From assembly GCA_030426005.1 (NCBI GenBank), contig JAUHZM010000024.1, positions 1 through 18,792 of the forward strand: a stretch of DNA of 18,792 nt, in the 5' to 3' direction. Every line of letters starts with the position of its first letter. The first letter of the stretch is position 1. The notes beneath the pieces were generated by a model, which saw nothing but the letters and a program-made list of their open reading frames with translations, was not told the origin of the DNA and did not search any database. Both the position numbers and the translations under genes were made by a program. The DNA comes from Gammaproteobacteria bacterium. GTDB taxonomy: Bacteria > Pseudomonadota > Gammaproteobacteria > Arenicellales > Arenicellaceae. Shown in pieces: positions 14,644 through 18,792 of the stretch.

Positions 14644-17340
14644 ATGCGATATCGCCTAAATTCCATCTCGCGTGCGATTGCACTCATGGCAGGAAGTGGC
14701 CTGCTGTTGGGGAGTGCGCCTGTTTTGGCTCAAGATTCATCCAGTCCCGAGGTCGAGACACTTGAAGAAGTGGTCGTCACCGGTTTCCGAGCAAGTCTGC
14801 AACGCGCTACTGAATTGAAGCGAAACGCGGTAAACGCACGCGAGAGTATCGTGAGCGAAGACATCGGCAAAATGCCAGACTTGAACCTTGCTGAAGCGAT
14901 TCAGCGTGTCCCCGGTGTGGCGATTGTGCGCCAAGGTGGTGAAGGTCGTCAGGTGTCACTGCGTGGCCTTGGTGCGGGTTTTACACACGTGACCTTGAAC
15001 GGCATGGAAGTGCCAGCATCAACCGGTGGTCTTGACAGCTCGGGCGGTGTTAATCGCGGCCGTGGTTTTGACTTCAACGTGTTCTCAGCAGAGCTATTTA
15101 ATCGTATTGATGTCAACAAAGCTGCACGCGCTTCTCTAGAAGAAGGTGGGATCGCGGGTAGTGTGGATTTGTACACGTTGAAGCCGCTTGATCGAGCCGG
15201 CTTCAACTCATCAGTGTCTGCGCAATTGGGGTACAGTGATCTCTCGGAAGAGGTCGATCCACGGTTGACCGCGACCATCAGTGGCACAAACGAAGATCAA
15301 ACGTTTGGGTATATGGTGTCCGCTGCTTACACTGAGCGAACTTCTTTCCAAGATGGCTTTGGTACGGTTCGTTGGGCGCAGCCAGATCGTGATTTTGCCG
15401 CCAACACGGTGCTGAATGGTGTGGACTTGCGTGAAGTTTGGTTTCCGCGTTTGCCGCGTCAGGATAGTTTTCGCCATGAGCAAGACCGACTTGGTTTGAG
15501 TGCTGGGCTGCAATTTCGCCCCAATGATGATCTGGATATCGGCATCAATTGGGTTCACTCTGAATTTGACTCAACTACCAATAGCTACAACTCGTTCGCA
15601 CAGTTCCGTCGTAGTGGTGACTACGGCTATCCCGCGATTACACCAAACTCGGTCGTTCTGGATTCGACCGGGCAAATTGCATTGGCCGGCAACTTCGATG
15701 GCGTGGGCCTACGAACCGAGAGTCGTCAGTCCTTGGACGTAACTGATTTTGATCAGTACACCATCGATTTTGATTATCAGTTGAACGATAACATGTCCTT
15801 GTCAGGTATGGTTGGAACCGCATCGTCGGACTATCAAAACGATCAATTTCGAGTAAATATTCAGACACCTACAGGTGCTAACTTTAGTTACGATTTTACT
15901 GGCAATCAGGATGTTGCCGCGATTGACTACGATATTGATGTCACCAGTGTTAATAACTTTGAAATTATTGATGGTGAACGATTACGTCAATTTATCGTGG
16001 ACCGTCAAAACGATACGGCGCGTTTGGATTTGGACTGGCAGTTGAGTGATGCGAGCTCGGTCAAAATTGGTGCAATCTATAACGATCGCGAAGTGGCTAG
16101 CGTGCAAGGTGATCGTGAATCAAATGATCCCCGTAACTTGGCAGATCTGAGCCGCGTATTTACATTTACTGACTTGGGTGGATACGGTAATGCCACTGAG
16201 TTGAACTTCCTGGTTTTGGATTTTGATAAAGCCATTCCAGCCTTCGGTTTAGGCCCATACGGTGTGTCACGTGGTCCAGGTTCGCAGACTTGGGTTGTGC
16301 AAGAAGAGACTACTGGTTTCTATGTGGATTACGATCTTGATACTGAGTTGGCTGGTCGCGGCCTGCGATTCAATATTGGTGGTCGCTATGTTACTACTGA
16401 CGTGACTGCACAAGGCTTCCTGGCGTCAGGTGAGCGAAATGTCGAAACCAATGACTACAGCGAATTTTTACCGTCATTGAACTTGGCTTATGACCTAACT
16501 GATAACTTGTTGTTGCGTCTGGGGCTGGCTCGCACTATGACACGTCCAGGCTTATCAAGTCTCGCACCTTCGAAAGACATCACTGATGTGAACTTCACGG
16601 TTTCTGGCGGTAACTCGCAGTTGAATCCATTGTTGTCTGATGACATTAATCTGGCAGCAGAATGGTACTTTGACGAAGACGCCGTACTGGCATTCAGTTA
16701 CTTCCGCAAAGACATCGACAGCTTTATTTCGTCGCCAACAACATTTGAGCCGCTACGCGCTGAAGATCGTGCCATCGTCGCCAATATTTATGCGTCACAG
16801 CCTGAGTTGTTGGATCCAAGCCTGATCTGGACTTACAGCACTTCGGCGAACACCGAAGGTACTGAATTGGATGGTTTTGAAATCGCCTACCAGCAGTCGT
16901 TTAGTTCTTTGCCTGGTTTACTGTCGAATCTCGGTATTATCGCGAACTACTCGCATGTCGAAGCTGAGACAGTGGTCGTGCGTGATGGCGTGAATACAAC
17001 TGCACCGCTCACTGGTTTGTCTGAAGATTCCTACAACTTCACGATATTCTATGAAGTTGATCGTTGGGGTGCACGCATTTCGCTTAACAATCGTGATGAT
17101 TACGTAACTCGTAATATCGGTAGTAATGGTAACTTTTCAGAGAATACGACGGGTCCGACACACGCTGACCTGAGCGCGTTCTACAATTTGAATGACAACC
17201 TCACGTTTACTCTTGAGATAATCAACCTGACTGATGAGGAAGAGCGTTTGTATACCACAGGTAATGGCTCACAAAATCTGGTGCGTGAAATCAATAGCAC
17301 TGGTCGCCAATACTTCGTAGGCGTACGCGCAAACTTCTAA
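14644..17340 (+). CDS. TonB-dependent outer-membrane receptor, probable pectic oligosaccharide transporter
   Basis: An 898-residue receptor. A signal peptide covers residues 1-29 (hydrophobic core AIALMAGSGLLLGSAPVLA), and a TonB-box-like ETLEEVVVTGFRAS follows at about 38-51. The plug domain (about 55-175) shows ESIVSEDIGKMPDLNLAEAI, RVPGVAI and RQVSLRGLGAGFTHVTLNGM. The remainder is a 22-stranded-barrel-type sequence rich in alternating aromatic strands, ending QYFVGVRANF with the terminal Phe expected for outer-membrane insertion. The plug motifs fit the Xanthomonas/Caulobacter-type receptor subfamily associated with carbohydrates. Position between two GH28 genes, with a matching LacI operator in its promoter, suggests uptake of pectin-derived oligosaccharides. 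It needs TonB-ExbB-ExbD energy. The ligand is inferred from context only. Confidence 0.94.
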   Translation: MRYRLNSISRAIALMAGSGLLLGSAPVLAQDSSSPEVETLEEVVVTGFRASLQRATELKRNAVNARESIVSEDIGKMPDLNLAEAIQRVPGVAIVRQGGEGRQVSLRGLGAGFTHVTLNGMEVPASTGGLDSSGGVNRGRGFDFNVFSAELFNRIDVNKAARASLEEGGIAGSVDLYTLKPLDRAGFNSSVSAQLGYSDLSEEVDPRLTATISGTNEDQTFGYMVSAAYTERTSFQDGFGTVRWAQPDRDFAANTVLNGVDLREVWFPRLPRQDSFRHEQDRLGLSAGLQFRPNDDLDIGINWVHSEFDSTTNSYNSFAQFRRSGDYGYPAITPNSVVLDSTGQIALAGNFDGVGLRTESRQSLDVTDFDQYTIDFDYQLNDNMSLSGMVGTASSDYQNDQFRVNIQTPTGANFSYDFTGNQDVAAIDYDIDVTSVNNFEIIDGERLRQFIVDRQNDTARLDLDWQLSDASSVKIGAIYNDREVASVQGDRESNDPRNLADLSRVFTFTDLGGYGNATELNFLVLDFDKAIPAFGLGPYGVSRGPGSQTWVVQEETTGFYVDYDLDTELAGRGLRFNIGGRYVTTDVTAQGFLASGERNVETNDYSEFLPSLNLAYDLTDNLLLRLGLARTMTRPGLSSLAPSKDITDVNFTVSGGNSQLNPLLSDDINLAAEWYFDEDAVLAFSYFRKDIDSFISSPTTFEPLRAEDRAIVANIYASQPELLDPSLIWTYSTSANTEGTELDGFEIAYQQSFSSLPGLLSNLGIIANYSHVEAETVVVRDGVNTTAPLTGLSEDSYNFTIFYEVDRWGARISLNNRDDYVTRNIGSNGNFSENTTGPTHADLSAFYNLNDNLTFTLEIINLTDEEERLYTTGNGSQNLVREINSTGRQYFVGVRANF

Positions 17341-17370
17341 ATTAAGTATTCTCAAAGCTTGGTGTTTGAT

Positions 17371-17405
17371 GCCGACCGGTGATTTTCGCCGGTCGGCTTT
17401 TTTTT
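17371..17405 (+). terminator. Rho-independent terminator of the receptor gene
   Basis: A perfect 9-bp stem, GCCGACCGG (17371-17379) with CCGGTCGGC (17389-17397), encloses a 9-nt loop and is followed by eight T residues. It begins 31 nt after the receptor stop. The hairpin also lies just after the stop of the convergent GH28 gene (17407), but the minus strand has no T-run after it, so efficient termination is likely only for the plus strand. Confidence 0.93.
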
Positions 17406-17406
17406 A

Positions 17407-18792
17407 TTAGAGGGTTAAGGGTGTCTTGTTGAGCGTACTGTTTTTTACAGATGCGGCTGGTGCCCACTGGACAATATTGGCATCTTGAGAAGACACAATC
17501 TGCACTGAGTCCAGTATGATCCCGTGTATCGGTGTGTCTGCAGTGCCAATAATATTGAATGCTCTAAACGCCTTGTTGCACTGTAACTCTTGGATATGGA
17601 TATCGCGAATGCTTGGAACATATTTTTGCTTTGCTGCGAGTTCTAATGGATCGTCTTTCATTGGCTCACCGAAATTGGCCTGTATTTCGATGAGATTTTC
17701 CAAAGCGTGATCCACCTTTACTTGATGCAAGTGGATGTTGTGCGTGAAACCACCGCGTTGGTCATTAGTTTTGATGCGGAAAAAACGGAAAACTTTCGCT
17801 GCACTCGCATTGCTCACGTAAACGTTTTCGATGCCACCGGAGCTTTCGCTGCCGCAGGAGATGGCCGAGCGCTCGGATTCAAAGTGGCAGTCAGTGATCA
17901 GGATGTTTCGGCTTGATTTGTTGATGCGTCGCCCGTCATGGTTGCGACCGGATTTGACGGAAATACAGTCGTCTCCGTTGTTAAAGCGGCATTGGTCGAT
18001 CCACACGTCTTCACAGCATTCTGGATCAATGCCGTCGGCATTGGCACCAACCGGGTTATCAATTGTGACGTTTCGGGCGGTGACGTTGCGGCACAATACC
18101 GGGTGAACTGACCAGAATGGTGCATCCTTGATCGTTACGCCTTCGATGTACACATTTTGGCAGCGGTTGAACTCGATCATCGAGGTGCGCAGGTAATGGC
18201 CGTCACCAAATCGCCGTTCCGCTACGGGTATATTATCGGCCGCCATTTTCATTAACTTGTTCCGGCTTGCTTTTTGATACGGCATACCGGGTTGCCAGCC
18301 AGTTGAGGTGCCCGAGATTACGCCTTTCCAGCTGCGTGGGCCGCGCCAGGACCACCAGCCGTCAAATGTGGCGCCGCCATTTAAAAGACCTTGCCCAGTG
18401 ATGGCGACGTTGTGTGCGTTTGACGCATGAATGTGTGGTTGGTAATTGATTAGCTCCACGCCCTCAAACCAGGTTTGAATTAGTGGTGAGTAATCTTTGG
18501 TGTCCTGTGAAAAGCGCAATTCTGAGTTCGAAGTCAGGTGCAGTTCGACATTGCTTAACAAACGGATTGCACCGGTTCGATAAATGCCCGCTGGGACCAC
18601 AACGCGTCCGCCGCCGGCATGATGGCATGCGGCGATCGCGTTATTGATTGCCTCGGTGTTGAGCTTGTTTGCATCATCGGTGGCACCGAACTGAGTAATG
18701 GGAAACTGCCGTTGAGGGAAACTTGGCGGTGTTGCGCGCGCTTTGATCGCCGCGACAGCGTTAGCGAAGTCGCAGCTTTGGGGGCGAATATC
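17407..18792 (-). CDS. Second GH28 family protein with altered active-site motif, 5' end cut by window
   Basis: The minus-strand frame is open from the right edge to TAA at 17407, about 461 visible residues. The visible N-terminus contains FPITQFGATDDANKLNTEAI, the start of the GH28 beta-helix, so a leader and a few dozen residues are missing. A GTG at 18600 falls in the middle of this domain and is not the start. NAD (in VGANADGIDPE), DD (in NNGDDCISVKSGRN) and RIK (in FFRIKTNDQRGG) are present. The usual GHG is replaced by Glu-Arg-Ser (17868-17874). It is clearly paralogous to the first GH28 protein: both have DGRRIN, SGGIENV and RIKTN-x2-RGGF blocks. It may act on a different pectic linkage or be weakly active. 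It converges with the receptor gene; its own promoter is outside the window. Confidence 0.88.
   Translation of the reverse strand, partial: DIRPQSCDFANAVAAIKARATPPSFPQRQFPITQFGATDDANKLNTEAINNAIAACHHAGGGRVVVPAGIYRTGAIRLLSNVELHLTSNSELRFSQDTKDYSPLIQTWFEGVELINYQPHIHASNAHNVAITGQGLLNGGATFDGWWSWRGPRSWKGVISGTSTGWQPGMPYQKASRNKLMKMAADNIPVAERRFGDGHYLRTSMIEFNRCQNVYIEGVTIKDAPFWSVHPVLCRNVTARNVTIDNPVGANADGIDPECCEDVWIDQCRFNNGDDCISVKSGRNHDGRRINKSSRNILITDCHFESERSAISCGSESSGGIENVYVSNASAAKVFRFFRIKTNDQRGGFTHNIHLHQVKVDHALENLIEIQANFGEPMKDDPLELAAKQKYVPSIRDIHIQELQCNKAFRAFNIIGTADTPIHGIILDSVQIVSSQDANIVQWAPAASVKNSTLNKTPLTL

Noticed and set aside
18675..18685. CATCGGTGGCA, matching part of the predicted LacI operator
   Set aside because: It lies inside the second GH28 coding sequence, encodes the conserved Gly-Ala-Thr-Asp region of the domain start, and lacks the symmetric second half and AT-rich flanks.

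Overview
The window looks like chromosomal DNA from a Gammaproteobacterium, probably marine or plant-polysaccharide-degrading. This inference rests on a complete liu (leucine/isovalerate utilisation) gene order, a large TonB-dependent receptor of the type common in Xanthomonas, Alteromonas and Cellvibrio relatives, and moderate GC content with proteobacterial codon use. I cannot name the genus. No rRNA, tRNA, CRISPR array, insertion sequence or prophage gene was seen.

Left block (1-5303, all minus strand): the leucine catabolic operon liuR-liuA-liuB-liuC-liuD. It encodes a MerR-type regulator, isovaleryl-CoA dehydrogenase, the methylcrotonyl-CoA carboxylase beta subunit, methylglutaconyl-CoA hydratase and the carboxylase alpha subunit, whose 3' end is cut by the window. 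Gaps are 2-32 nt. Upstream of liuR is a perfect 20-bp palindrome over a good promoter, the expected LiuR operator. Together the enzymes convert isovaleryl-CoA to HMG-CoA.

Middle (5304-6919): a 399-bp intergenic stretch with unusual G9, G7 and A7 runs, then an ECF sigma factor and its membrane anti-sigma factor on the plus strand, coupled through an ATGA overlap.

Right block (6932-18792): a pectin/galacturonate utilisation locus. A minus-strand operon encodes a GH28 polygalacturonase-like lipoprotein, altronate dehydratase (uxaA), uronate isomerase (uxaC) and a UxuB-like hexuronate reductase. Upstream are a LacI-family regulator (minus), a divergent 623-bp regulatory region, a TonB-dependent receptor (plus) with a clear terminator, and a second GH28 gene (minus, start beyond the window). 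The likely flow is: pectic oligosaccharides enter through the receptor, GH28 enzymes release galacturonate, and UxaC, the reductase and UxaA convert it to 2-keto-3-deoxygluconate. No inner-membrane transporter, kdgK or kdgA is in the window.

The most interesting signals are two near-identical LacI-type operators (cores at 12850-12863 and 14487-14500), one before the GH28-uxa operon and one between the -35 and -10 boxes of the receptor promoter, which define a small local regulon. The second GH28 protein has also replaced the conserved Gly-His-Gly active-site motif while keeping the other motifs.
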